DNA from: an uncultured Oscillospiraceae bacterium | Lineage (GTDB): Bacteria > Bacillota > Clostridia > Oscillospirales > Acutalibacteraceae | Reading direction: 5' to 3' | Length of the DNA stretch: 64,000 bases | NCBI GenBank assembly: GCA_902492045.1 | Contig: CABUKB010000009.1 | Location: forward strand, 1 to 64,000 | In this document: piece after piece, positions 8,961-17,387 of the stretch | Layout: each line of letters begins with the position of its first letter | Position numbering within the stretch: position 1 is the stretch's first letter | Position numbers and translations under genes: made by a program | The notes under the pieces: model-generated | The model's input: the letters and a program-made list of their open reading frames with translations, nothing else | Database searches by the model: none | What the model was told of the DNA's origin: nothing

Positions 8961-10115
8961 TCATAAGATTCGGTTTCCAGCGGCAAACACCGCCCTGGGT
9001 TTAGCCGTCAGGGTCAAGGGATCCCCGGGAAACAGCGCGAGATCCGCATCTTTGCCCGGAGTAATGGAGCCGGCCCGGTCGTCGATGCCGCAGATCAGGG
9101 CGGGCCACAGCGTCACGGCTTTCAACGCCGCCTCATGCGGCAGGCCTTCGCGCACAGCGAGCCCCGCGCATAAGGCGAGATATTGCTGAGGAATCACCGG
9201 ATGGTCATTAATCAGCGCAATGTCCACTCCCGCCCGGTATAAAATCCCGGGATTCTCGGGGGTCAGGCCGCGGAGTTCCGGTTTGCTCCGGTCGCAGAGC
9301 AGGGGGCCGCAGAGTACCGGAACGCCTTCGGCGGCCAGAATGTCTGCGGCGCGGTGTCCCTCGGTCCCATGGACGATTACGGCATGCAGATGAAATTCCT
9401 TGGACAGCCGAATGGCGGTGAATATGTCGTCGAGCCGGTGTGCATGAAAGTGCACCGGCAGTTCGCCCCGGAGAACCGGCAGCAGGGCCTCGCATTTAGC
9501 GTCGTATTCCGGTTCTTCCGCGTCCGGGTCGCCGGCTGCCCGGTCTTTATCCTGCCTGTAGCGGTTGGCGGCCAAAAGCTGTTCCCGGATGACGGCTGCC
9601 GTGGCCATGCGGGTGACCGGGGCCTGGTTCTTGCCGTGATAGGTGGTCTTGGGGTTCTCACCGAGCGCCATTTTCATCGACAGGGGAGTGCGAATCACCA
9701 TGTCGTCTATCCGGCAGCCATAGGTTTTCATGGCTACCGTCTGTCCGCCGATGGGATTGGCGCTGCCCGGTCCGGTGACGACCGTCGTCACGCCCGCCTC
9801 CAGCGCCTCCCGGAAACAACGGTCCTGCGGATTGATGGCGTCGATGGCCCGCATCTGGGGAGTGGACGGGTCGGTATCCTCATTTCCGTCGTCTCCTTCA
9901 AAACCCAGGCCGTCCTCCCACATCCCGATATGGGAATGGGCGTCGACCAGGCCGGGGAGAAGCCAGCCTTTCCCGGCATCCCATTCGTCCATGCCGTCTG
10001 CGGGCTTGTCCCTCATACGGCCGAGCGCGGCGATCCGCCCGTCTCTGATTTCCACATAACCGTCTTCGATCACCGGGGCGTCCATCGGGAATACCCGCGC
10101 ATGAATGATACGCAT
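8961..10115 (-). CDS. Amidohydrolase family protein
   Basis: About 384 residues, metal-dependent hydrolase superfamily (imidazolonepropionase/dihydroorotase-like). Visible features are the N-terminal beta-sandwich strand, the metal motif LPGLVDAHSHIG, later histidines in PVHFHAHRLDD and AVIVHGTEGH, and the terminal segment GSITPGKDADLALFPGDP. The substrate cannot be assigned. An ATG six codons upstream (10133) lacks an RBS, whereas GAAGG sits 7 nt before the ATG at 10115. It is followed on the same strand by the fumarase alpha gene. Confidence 0.88.
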   Translation of the reverse strand: MRIIHARVFPMDAPVIEDGYVEIRDGRIAALGRMRDKPADGMDEWDAGKGWLLPGLVDAHSHIGMWEDGLGFEGDDGNEDTDPSTPQMRAIDAINPQDRCFREALEAGVTTVVTGPGSANPIGGQTVAMKTYGCRIDDMVIRTPLSMKMALGENPKTTYHGKNQAPVTRMATAAVIREQLLAANRYRQDKDRAAGDPDAEEPEYDAKCEALLPVLRGELPVHFHAHRLDDIFTAIRLSKEFHLHAVIVHGTEGHRAADILAAEGVPVLCGPLLCDRSKPELRGLTPENPGILYRAGVDIALINDHPVIPQQYLALCAGLAVREGLPHEAALKAVTLWPALICGIDDRAGSITPGKDADLALFPGDPLTLTAKPRAVFAAGNRIL

Positions 10116-10193
10116 CCATCTGCCTTCTTTCATAGAAAGGGCAGGACACGCGGGAATTTCTCCTGCTCGCCCTGCCTGTCTGTCTGGCTTTGT

Positions 10194-10619
10194 TTATTTG
10201 GAACGGCGGGAGAATCCGCCGTGTTTTCCATCCACGGAACGTTTGAGATCCAACATTTTTTCGTCGCTGGTCTGCTTGAACCGGGACATCATATCCTCGA
10301 AACTGGCGCTTTCCTGCCGGGAGGGCTTCCATTCAAATCCCCCGGGGCGGCCGGGAGATACCGCACGAGCGGCGCGGGGAGCCGGATCCAAAGCCTTTTT
10401 GATCGAGAGGCTGATTTTTCCGTCCTCGCCGATATTCAGGATTTTGACCTTCACCGTCTGGCCCTCGGTCACATAATCCCGTATCTCCTTGACATAGGTA
10501 GGAGCCACCTCGGAAATGTGAACCATACCGGTTTTGCCGCCGGACAAATCCACAAACGCCCCGAATTTCGTGATTCCCGTAACCTTGCCCTCAATAACCG
10601 CTCCGACTTCCAGTGCCAT
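10194..10619 (-). CDS. yabR: S1 RNA-binding domain protein (YabR-like)
   Basis: 141 residues. Residues 1-73 form one S1/OB-fold domain (VIEGKVTGITKFGAFVDLSG, then GMVHISEV), as in polynucleotide phosphorylase and general stress protein 13. The C-terminal half is basic and low-complexity. It sits downstream of divIC, matching the yabP-yabQ-divIC-yabR order of Bacillus. The RNA partner is unknown. Confidence 0.85.
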   Translation of the reverse strand: MALEVGAVIEGKVTGITKFGAFVDLSGGKTGMVHISEVAPTYVKEIRDYVTEGQTVKVKILNIGEDGKISLSIKKALDPAPRAARAVSPGRPGGFEWKPSRQESASFEDMMSRFKQTSDEKMLDLKRSVDGKHGGFSRRSK

Positions 10620-10675
10620 ATGTATGCGTTATCCCCCTACTTAAAAATATTGATTTAAATTATGATTATCGAACG

Positions 10676-10957
10676 TCAGTCGCCCGGCACCTCAATCAGG
10701 ATGATCTCATCCGGTCTGGTCAACCCTTGCTTGCGGGCCTGCTGCTCCTGATATTTTTCATAATTGTCGCTTTTATTCTGCAAATCCTCTTCCACGCGCT
10801 GATAAGCCGCGATTTGCTGATTGATCCCGTCAAGGTCTTTCTGACTCTCGTTGATCTGCAACTGAAGCTGAATCAGCATGACGATCACATATACAGAAAA
10901 CGCGAGCAGCGCGATTCGAAGAAAAATGCTTTTTTTCTTCTTTTTCACGGCTCTCAT
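10676..10957 (-). CDS. divIC: Septum formation initiator family protein (FtsB/DivIC)
   Basis: 93 residues: a short Lys-rich cytoplasmic head, one membrane segment (about residues 11-30), then a coiled coil and a conserved end (RKQGLTRPDEIILIEVP). DivIC/FtsB links FtsL and FtsQ/DivIB in the division complex. Its position between yabQ and yabR supports DivIC. Confidence 0.88.
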   Translation of the reverse strand: MRAVKKKKKSIFLRIALLAFSVYVIVMLIQLQLQINESQKDLDGINQQIAAYQRVEEDLQNKSDNYEKYQEQQARKQGLTRPDEIILIEVPGD

Positions 10958-11001
10958 ACGATATGATTCCCTTCTATGTAAAGGCCGTTCATGGTCACGT
11001 T

Positions 11002-11517
11002 CTATTCTTTTTGATTATACAATAAGGACAGGGGCCGTTGCAAGACTTTTTTCAGATTTTCCCGCTTTTTTTTGAGAAAACCGGCGAGTGGGTGCCCCCA
11101 TTTCCGAATAAGACGGCCCAACGCGGCAAATGGGCGTTTTAATACCTTCCAAAGGAGACGAAAGGGGAATAAGAGCGCCTTCCACAGAGCGTTCCATAAC
11201 CACAATATAGCCGAGATCACGCCTTTTGCACAGCGCACTACAGCCCGTCCAACGGTGAAATAGTATGCCGAAAAGCCGGTGACGAGACCCAAAAATAAAT
11301 AAAAGCGCAGTTCGCCCCCTGTTACCGCCAAGGCAAAAAGAAAGGTGATGACACTGCTGAGAGCAAAAAACAGGAGATCTTGAAAGAAAATCACCTTGGC
11401 AGAGGACCTCATCATTAAACGGATCACCCGAAACACGTCGTAAAACGCTCCCAGCAGAAAACCCAAGCCCCCGGCCAAAAAGAGTTCCTGCAGCTGGCCG
11501 TTATTCGTAATCCCCAT
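11002..11517 (-). CDS. yabQ: Sporulation membrane protein YabQ
   Basis: 171 residues with several N-terminal membrane segments (GFLLGAFYDVFRVIR, then two hydrophobic helices) and a strongly basic C-terminal tail. YabQ is a forespore outer-membrane protein needed for spore cortex formation in Bacillus. AAAGGAG lies upstream of the ATG and yabP is 14 bp upstream, so the two form an operon. Confidence 0.88.
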   Translation of the reverse strand: MGITNNGQLQELFLAGGLGFLLGAFYDVFRVIRLMMRSSAKVIFFQDLLFFALSSVITFLFALAVTGGELRFYLFLGLVTGFSAYYFTVGRAVVRCAKGVISAILWLWNALWKALLFPFRLLWKVLKRPFAALGRLIRKWGHPLAGFLKKKRENLKKVLQRPLSLLYNQKE

Positions 11518-11531
11518 GGGCGAAGGCTCCT

Positions 11532-11819
11532 TTACTTAAACAACCGGCCGAAAAAGCCGCCCGACCGCGAATGGACATCCGCATAGCTCAGGGACTGAAT
11601 CGAACCTTCCAGTGTCAGTTCACCCGTCTCCACATTCAGGCGGTTGATATGCAGCCCCTCCCCTTTAACCGTCAGCTCACCGAGATCGGTATAGATAATG
11701 ACGGTCAGCTCATCAAAGCTGTCCACATCCGAAACGCCTGAAACCGTCAGCGCCCGCCGGTCTTCCAGCACCAGATGGTGGGGCATGATCGGTACGGCCT
11801 TTGAAGTTTCCTCTTTCAC
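11532..11819 (-). CDS. yabP: Sporulation protein YabP
   Basis: 95 residues, YabP/YqfC family. These are small beta-rich proteins containing the pattern seen here: HHLVLEDRRALTVSGVSDVDSF in outline, then a G-L-x-I-x-x-L strand. It is mother-cell expressed and linked to cortex/coat assembly in Bacillus. The start is GTG at 11819 with AAGGAGG 7 nt upstream. It is the first gene of yabP-yabQ-divIC-yabR and has a sigma-E-like promoter. Confidence 0.9.
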   Translation of the reverse strand: MKEETSKAVPIMPHHLVLEDRRALTVSGVSDVDSFDELTVIIYTDLGELTVKGEGLHINRLNVETGELTLEGSIQSLSYADVHSRSGGFFGRLFK

Positions 11820-11848
11820 GCCGGCTCCTCCTTCCCTCGTCCTACATC

Positions 11849-11876
11849 ATTCTATGAAAAGAAATTAAAAATTATG
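11849..11876 (-). promoter_or_regulatory. Candidate sigma-E promoter of the yabP operon
   Basis: On the minus strand, CATAATT (11876-11870), a 13-bp spacer and CATAGAAT (11856-11849) match the sigma-E pattern (ATA-type -35, CATACAAT-type -10, 13-15 bp). It lies about 30 bp before the GTG start. Bacillus yabP is sigma-E dependent. Confidence 0.6.
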
Positions 11877-12007
11877 TTTTCCATTCCCATTCACCTGGCA
11901 GAGTCTGAAAAACATCAAGCAGCCCGATGATCTGTTTGTATATGGAGGGCATAAGAAAAAGTAGGATAAGAAGTACTTCCTCGGTCTCATCCGGCGCGGG
12001 CGCCCCA

Positions 12008-12036
12008 TTGAAAAATTGAGGTGTGTCGGGTATAAT
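12008..12036 (+). promoter_or_regulatory. Promoter of the TIGR03960 gene
   Basis: TTGAAA (12008-12013) and a consensus TATAAT (12031-12036) are 17 bp apart, 65 bp upstream of the start codon. Confidence 0.8.
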
Positions 12037-12101
12037 GGCTTCATGCCGAACTTCCGGGTTTCCGGAGGAACTGCCGCGTGGCGCGGCGATAGGAGGAACT
12101 C

Positions 12102-13943
12102 ATGAACTCGTCAATTGAAACCCTGTTGGCGCAGGTGCAAAAACCCGGGCGGTATTCCGGCGGGGAACTCCACAGTGTTGTCAAGGACAGAGAAGCCGTC
12201 CGCATCCGGTTCGCATTCTGTTTTCCCGATCTTTACGAGGTGGGCATGTCCCACTTGGGGATGAAAATTCTTTACGGCCTTTTCAATGCCATGGAGGATG
12301 TTTGGTGCGAACGGGTTTTTGCGCCCGATACCGACATGGAGGCCCTCATGCGGGAACAAGGTGTCCTCCTTTTTGGCTTAGAGAGCGGGGACGCGATCCG
12401 AGATTTCGATTTTATCGGGTTTACCCTGCAATACGAAATGAGCTATACCGCCGTGCTGAACATGCTGGACCTCGCCGGCTTGCCCCTTCGCGCGTCCGAG
12501 CGCGGCGATGCCGGTCCGATTGTGGTCGCAGGCGGCCCCTGTGCCTGCAATCCAGAGCCTTTGGCCGATTTTATTGATCTGTTTACCCTGGGGGAGGGGG
12601 AAGAGGTCAACGTCGAACTATTGGCCCTCTACCGGTCCATGCAGGGGCCGCATTTTTCCAAGCAGGCTTTTTTGCGGGCGGCCGCAGATATCGAGGGGGT
12701 GTATGTGCCTTCTCTTTACGAGGTGGCGTATTTGGAATCCGGTGCCGTCGCGCAGGTAAAACCGCGGGACGGGGCGCCCGCCAGGGTGCGCAAACGGATA
12801 CTCCGGAATCTCGACACGGCGTATTATCCGGAAAACGTTGTTGTTCCTTTTCTCGACATTGTTCATGACCGGGCGATGAGCGAAATTTTTCGAGGATGTA
12901 TTCGGGGATGCCGGTTTTGTCAAGCCGGATTTCTCTACCGCCCGGTAAGGGAAAAGTCGGTGGACACCATCGACCGGCAGAGCCGCGCCTTGTGCGAGTC
13001 TACCGGATATGAGGAATTCTCCTTATCTTCTTTGTCCACCAGCGACTATACCCATCTGCCCGAACTGCTTTCCCGGCTTCTCAGCTGGGCGGAGGAGGCC
13101 CATACCAATATATCGCTGCCCTCTCTGCGGGTGGATGGCTTTTCGGGAGATTTGGCCGCCAGGCTGAATGTGCTGCGGCGCAGTGGTTTGACCTTTGCCC
13201 CTGAAGCGGGCACCCAGCGGCTGCGGGACGCAATCAACAAAAATCTGACCGAAGAGGAGATTTTCCGTACGGTTCAGGAGGCCTTCGGTGCCGGCTGGAC
13301 CGCGGTGAAACTGTATTTCATGAACGGTTTACCCACCGAAACCGACGAAGATATCGTGGGAATCGCCCGTTTGGGGCAAGAGATCGTCGACAGCTATTAC
13401 CGCAACCCGGACAAGCCCAAAGGCAAGAGCGTGAATGTGTCAATCAGCGTCTCCTGTTTTGTCCCCAAGCCATTCACGCCCTTCCAGTGGGAACCGCAGG
13501 ACACGGTCGAAGAACTCAGACGCAAGCAGCAACGGTTGCGGGAATCGGTTACCACCCGTAAGATTTCCTTGAATTGGCATGATGCCGAGGTCAGTTTTCT
13601 GGAAGCGGTACTCGCCCGGGGGGACCGGCGTCTCGGCCGGGTGCTGGAGGAGGTCTGGCGGCAGGGGGGCCATCTGGATGCCTGGTCAGAGCACCTGAGC
13701 GTGCAACGGTGGCGGGATGCCTTTTCCGCCTGCGGGGTGGATCCCGCTTTTTATGCCAACCGGCGTCGTCCCTTTGACGAGGTGCTGCCGTGGGATCATC
13801 TGGATTTCGGGGTTTCGAAAGCGTTCCTGATTCGGGAAAACCGAAGGGCCTGGAAGAGCGTTACGACCCCGAACTGCCGGGATTCCTGTTCTGCCTGCGG
13901 GGCTGCCTGCTTCCAAGGAGGGATCTGCGTTGAACGACGTTAA
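12102..13943 (+). CDS. TIGR03960-family B12-binding/radical SAM protein
   Basis: 613 residues. An N-terminal cobalamin-binding-like Rossmann region is followed by a radical SAM core with the cluster motif FRGCIRGCRFCQAGF (Cx3Cx2C, near residue 270). A C-terminal extension has a Cys group near the end (SCSACGAACFQGG). Homologues in Firmicutes are paired with a TIGR03936 (DUF2344) protein, as here, and sit near ribosomal and RNase genes. The methylation or rearrangement target is not established. RBS AGGAGGAA lies directly upstream. It overlaps the next gene by 14 bp. Confidence 0.93.
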   Translation: MNSSIETLLAQVQKPGRYSGGELHSVVKDREAVRIRFAFCFPDLYEVGMSHLGMKILYGLFNAMEDVWCERVFAPDTDMEALMREQGVLLFGLESGDAIRDFDFIGFTLQYEMSYTAVLNMLDLAGLPLRASERGDAGPIVVAGGPCACNPEPLADFIDLFTLGEGEEVNVELLALYRSMQGPHFSKQAFLRAAADIEGVYVPSLYEVAYLESGAVAQVKPRDGAPARVRKRILRNLDTAYYPENVVVPFLDIVHDRAMSEIFRGCIRGCRFCQAGFLYRPVREKSVDTIDRQSRALCESTGYEEFSLSSLSTSDYTHLPELLSRLLSWAEEAHTNISLPSLRVDGFSGDLAARLNVLRRSGLTFAPEAGTQRLRDAINKNLTEEEIFRTVQEAFGAGWTAVKLYFMNGLPTETDEDIVGIARLGQEIVDSYYRNPDKPKGKSVNVSISVSCFVPKPFTPFQWEPQDTVEELRRKQQRLRESVTTRKISLNWHDAEVSFLEAVLARGDRRLGRVLEEVWRQGGHLDAWSEHLSVQRWRDAFSACGVDPAFYANRRRPFDEVLPWDHLDFGVSKAFLIRENRRAWKSVTTPNCRDSCSACGAACFQGGICVERR

Positions 13944-14592
13944 GGATTTTGTCACCATCCGTTTGGTGTTTTCCAAGACGGGGAAAACCCGCTACATTTC
14001 ACACCTTGATCTCAATCGCACCATGATCCGGGCTCTGCGCCGGGCCAAATTGCCGGTCTGGTATACGGAAGGCTTCAACCGGCATCCCTATGTGACTTTT
14101 GCGGCGCCGCTGTCGCTCGGGTATGAGGGGTTGCATGAGACGATGGACTTTCGGCTGGAGGGGGGGACGCCGATGGATGAGCTCGTTTCCCGGCTCAACG
14201 CCGTGCTGCCCGAAGGGCTGAGGGCAATCTCTGCCGCCCAGGCAGTGCGCAGGCCGGGGGAGGTGGCCTACGCCCGTTATGAGATGGTGGTCGGCTGCCC
14301 CTCTGCGACCGTCCGGGCTTTGCTGGCTCAAGAGAGGATTCCGGTGGAAAAACGCACCAAGAAAAAAACCTTGAAGACGGTGGACCTGAAGCCCGTTCTG
14401 GACGCTTCCGCGTGGGAGCTCTGGGCGGACGGGGCCAACAGCCGCCTGGAACTGACCCTGCCCTGCGGCAGTGAATCGGTCAATCCCGGTCTGCTGGCCG
14501 ATGCGCTGAAAAGGGAGAGCGGGAAAACAGAAATGCCTTGTCGGATCCGAAGACTGGAAGTTTATACACCGGATGGAAGCCCCTTTCGCTGA
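13930..14592 (+). CDS. TIGR03936-family radical SAM-associated protein (DUF2344)
   Basis: 220 residues. The N-terminal segment has the family pattern RYISHLDLNRTMIRALRRA, followed by GFNRHPYVTFAAPLSLG. It is the usual partner of the upstream radical SAM protein and probably acts with it. The start is TTG at 13930, supported by AAGGAGGG (13915-13922) 7 nt upstream. It begins inside the last codons of the upstream gene, indicating translational coupling. Confidence 0.9.
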   Translation: MNDVKDFVTIRLVFSKTGKTRYISHLDLNRTMIRALRRAKLPVWYTEGFNRHPYVTFAAPLSLGYEGLHETMDFRLEGGTPMDELVSRLNAVLPEGLRAISAAQAVRRPGEVAYARYEMVVGCPSATVRALLAQERIPVEKRTKKKTLKTVDLKPVLDASAWELWADGANSRLELTLPCGSESVNPGLLADALKRESGKTEMPCRIRRLEVYTPDGSPFR

Positions 14593-14605
14593 AAATAAAA
14601 AACAC

Positions 14606-14634
14606 TTGCATTTCACTGCGATTTATGATACACT
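14606..14634 (+). promoter_or_regulatory. rplS promoter with extended -10
   Basis: TTGCAT (14606-14611), a 17-bp spacer, then TACACT (14629-14634) preceded by TGA, an extended -10. Confidence 0.7.
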
Positions 14635-14701
14635 GTTTCGGTATTTGGTATCCGTATCGGGTTTCCGGCCCGGTATGGGGTTAATGCCATGCGAAAAGCA
14701 G

Positions 14702-14758
14702 GACATTAGGCGGACAGTCCTCTGCCCCGGAGTTTCGCTCCGACGAGGCAAGAATGTC
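14702..14758 (+). ncRNA. Candidate L19 (rplS) leader RNA
   Basis: The rplS 5' UTR folds simply. An outer stem GACATT/AATGTC (14702-14707 with 14753-14758) encloses GCC/GGC and a CGGAG-TTTCG-CTCCG hairpin. The RBS lies just downstream. Ribosomal-protein leaders for rplS are known in Firmicutes. This match is by position and fold, not by covariance-model scoring. Confidence 0.5.
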
Positions 14759-14781
14759 TGAATTTGAGGGAGGAACGAGTC

Positions 14782-15126
14782 ATGGATGCTTTGAAACAGA
14801 TCACGGAGGGCACCCTGAAGGAGACGGTGCCGGAGTTCTCGATCGGCGACACGGTCCGGGTGGACGTCAAGATCCGCGAAGGCGAACGGGAGAGAATTCA
14901 GGCTTATGAAGGCACCGTCATTGCCAAAAAGGGCAGCGGTGTGGGGGAGACTTTCACTGTGCGCCGCATCTCCTATGGTGTCGGTGTGGAGCGTGTGTTC
15001 CCACTGCATTCCCCGAACGTCGCCGCTGTGAAGGTGGTTCGCCAGGGAAAGGTGCGCCGCAGCAAGCTCTATTATCTGCGTGACCGCGTGGGTAAAGCGG
15101 CTAAAGTCAAGGAACTGCTCAAGTAA
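14782..15126 (+). CDS. rplS: 50S ribosomal protein L19
   Basis: 114 residues. The bL19 core is visible: F-x-x-GDTVRVDVKI, RIQAYEGTVIAKKG, TFTVRRISYGVGVERVFPLHSP and a basic C-terminus. It lies at the 30S/50S interface. An in-frame TTG at 14764 would add six residues, but GGGAGG (14768-14773) with proper spacing identifies the ATG at 14782. A terminator follows. Confidence 0.98.
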   Translation: MDALKQITEGTLKETVPEFSIGDTVRVDVKIREGERERIQAYEGTVIAKKGSGVGETFTVRRISYGVGVERVFPLHSPNVAAVKVVRQGKVRRSKLYYLRDRVGKAAKVKELLK

Positions 15127-15204
15127 AATAGGCAGTTGCTCGGCAAACCGTTTGTGTGTTAAAGGGAAGAACGGAATAAGAAAACGGTTTTACAGGATAT
15201 GGAG

Positions 15205-15245
15205 AAAGACGGGTGAGAAGCAACGGCTTCCTGCCCGTCTTTTTT
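15205..15245 (+). terminator. rplS terminator
   Basis: AAAGACGGG and GAAGC pair with GCTTC and CCCGTCTTT around an AACG loop, followed by a T-run. Confidence 0.85.
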
Positions 15246-15331
15246 CTTTCCTGTTTACTCTTGACGACGGATATCGTCTGTTCACAAGATACGACTAAAC
15301 CGCGTCTGAAAAGTAAAGAGGAGGGGTTTAT

Positions 15332-15485
15332 ATGCGATCCCCTAAAATGATTGTGTTTGATTATGGCCATACGCTTTTATACGAACCCGGTTGGGATTCC
15401 GACAGAGGAATACGGTACGCTTGAACACTGCCACATTCACAAATGGAATGAACTGATAAACCATTTGGAGCAATTAAAGCCATAA
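15332..15485 (+). pseudogene. Remnant of a HAD-family hydrolase (internal deletion)
   Basis: An ATG with a good RBS (GAGGAGGGG) opens a frame reading MRSPKMIVFDYGHTLLYEPG, the N-terminal motif I region of a HAD phosphatase (DYGHT in place of DxDxT). It stops at a TGA (15422-15424). Shifting frame around 15408 reads EHCHIHKWNELINHLEQLKP and ends at TAA 15485, which resembles the C-terminal end of the same family. The roughly 200 central residues are missing. The simplest reading is one large internal deletion with a frameshift. Confidence 0.65.
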
Positions 15486-15597
15486 CGGTTGAGGAAACAA
15501 ATAACGCCATGCGATCACGAAAGGTTTATGCGGTGTATGGGGCGGCATTCTAGAGAAGGGGAACTTGATTTTTAATCTTCCCTTAACCGAACGGGAA

Positions 15598-15626
15598 TTG
15601 ACAAAAACTTTTGGGAATGCCATACT
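15598..15626 (+). promoter_or_regulatory. Promoter of the MFS transporter gene
   Basis: Consensus TTGACA (15598-15603), 17-bp spacer, CATACT (15621-15626). It lies 37 bp upstream of the ATG. Confidence 0.65.
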
Positions 15627-15662
15627 GTTTTTGGAAAAAACTATCGGCAGGAGGGATACAAC

Positions 15663-17312
15663 ATGCATATACAGGCGTCCGGCCGTTGCCCGAAGGATCC
15701 ATCTCGCCGGTTTACCCGGCCGGAAAGAAGCTGGATTTTGTATGACTGGGCCAATTCCGTCTATGCCACCAATATGATGGCGGCCATTTTTCCGATTTAT
15801 TATGCGAATATTGCAGGGGATACCGGAGATAAATGGTGGGGAATCGGCGTGTCCGCCGCCTCCCTGATCGTCGCCGTACTGTCGCCGGTATTCGGTTCCA
15901 TCGGCGATTTCCGGGGGATGAAAAAGAAGCTCCTCGGCGCCTGTCTCCTGCTGGGCCTCCTCTTCACGGCGGCGACCGCTTTTACGGATAACTGGAAGCT
16001 GATGCTGATCGGGTATGTGGTGTCCCATATCGGATACTCCGGCGCCAATGTGTTTTACGATTCTTTTCTGACCGATGTGACCACCCGTGACCGCATGGAC
16101 CGCGTTTCCGCCTGGGGCTATGCGATGGGATACCTGGGAGGAAGTACCATTCCCTTTGTCGCTTGCATCATCCTCCTGCTCCTGACGGATTTCAGTGTTG
16201 CAGCGGTGAAATTTTCCATTCTGCTGACCTGCATTTGGTGGGCGGTGTTTTCCATTCCACTGCTGAGAAACGTCAAACAAACGCATTATGTGGATACACC
16301 TCCGTCCAGGCTGGCCTCGGCCGCCATGCACAATCTGTGGCGTACCATGCAGGACATTGTGCGGGATAAAGGGCTGTTGTTTTACCTCATTGCCTACTTT
16401 TTCTATATCGACGGGGTCGGGACGGTCATCAATCTGGCTACAAACTACGGCGCGACGCTGGGGCTCGGCTCGACGGGGATGATCCTGGCCCTTTTGGTGA
16501 CGCAGTTGGTCGCGGTGCCGTTTTCCATCCTGTTCAGCCGTCTGGCTTCCAGAATAGGCGCGCTGCGGATGATCGCTGCGGCTATCGGGGTGTATATCGT
16601 TATTTGCGGCGTTGGGTTTTTCATGGGGCTTAACGTGGAACCTTATCAGATGGAATACGCGGATGCGGTGGACAGCGCCGCAGCCGGGGTGAGCGTATCC
16701 GATTTGACGGCCTCTGATCGGGAAGCGTGGGATACGGTTGTGTCAGATATAAAGGAAAACGGCAAGGACGCCCTGTCCGCCGGAGACCGGCAGGCCGCGT
16801 TCTGGTCGGAAGGGGAAAACGGGGTATCCGGAGTATTCGGGGACGTGGTGACAAGCCTTCAACATGACGACGGCCGGTACGCGTTTTCCTCTCCGGATGT
16901 TCGGGAATGGGCCGCCGCATCGGTTTCCCAGATCCGGGCGGAACTCACCCCCTTGATAGCGGACAGTGGCAAGCAAGCCGCTTATGCAGATGCCCTTCGC
17001 CTGTCGTCGCTGTTGTTTTGGATTCTCGCTTTCCTTGTGGGGACGGTGCAGGGGGGGATTCAAGCCCTCTCCCGCTCCTATTTCGGCAAGCTGGTGCCGC
17101 CGGAACGCTCCAATGAGTATTTTGGATTTTACGACATTTTCGGCAAGTTTGCCTCGGTAGTCGGGCCGATGCTGTATTCCTTGTTCTATATGGCGACCGG
17201 ACGGGCCTCCATTGGGATTATCAGCCTGCTGATTTTGTTCGGGATCGGCGGGATCCTCCTCTGGGCGGGACGGAAGTATCTGGGGGACGACCGTACACAG
17301 GCCGGCGCCTAG
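15663..17312 (+). CDS. MFS transporter, UMF1/Atg22-like family
   Basis: 549 residues, about 12 membrane segments. The N-terminal motif SWILYDWANSVYATNM is diagnostic of the UMF1 (vacuolar effluxer Atg22-like) branch of the major facilitator superfamily. A hydrophilic, acidic stretch of about 115 residues (roughly 325-440) separates two membrane segments where most family members have a short loop. The substrate is unknown. AGGAGGG precedes the ATG, and a promoter lies upstream. It is convergent with the split cysteine-rich gene, with a GC-rich hairpin between them. Confidence 0.88.
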   Translation: MHIQASGRCPKDPSRRFTRPERSWILYDWANSVYATNMMAAIFPIYYANIAGDTGDKWWGIGVSAASLIVAVLSPVFGSIGDFRGMKKKLLGACLLLGLLFTAATAFTDNWKLMLIGYVVSHIGYSGANVFYDSFLTDVTTRDRMDRVSAWGYAMGYLGGSTIPFVACIILLLLTDFSVAAVKFSILLTCIWWAVFSIPLLRNVKQTHYVDTPPSRLASAAMHNLWRTMQDIVRDKGLLFYLIAYFFYIDGVGTVINLATNYGATLGLGSTGMILALLVTQLVAVPFSILFSRLASRIGALRMIAAAIGVYIVICGVGFFMGLNVEPYQMEYADAVDSAAAGVSVSDLTASDREAWDTVVSDIKENGKDALSAGDRQAAFWSEGENGVSGVFGDVVTSLQHDDGRYAFSSPDVREWAAASVSQIRAELTPLIADSGKQAAYADALRLSSLLFWILAFLVGTVQGGIQALSRSYFGKLVPPERSNEYFGFYDIFGKFASVVGPMLYSLFYMATGRASIGIISLLILFGIGGILLWAGRKYLGDDRTQAGA

Positions 17313-17330
17313 CCGATATATATATGGGGA

Positions 17331-17357
17331 AGCCCCCGGGCCGAATGGCCCGGGGGT
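17331..17357. terminator. GC-rich hairpin between convergent genes
   Basis: The AGCCCCCGGGCC region pairs with GGCCCGGGGGTT around a GAAT loop, just after the MFS stop and just past the minus-strand split gene. It lacks a T-run on either side, so termination is inferred from position and stability. Confidence 0.5.
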
Positions 17358-17387
17358 TGCCGTACCCCATATTTTGAGCAGATGCTA

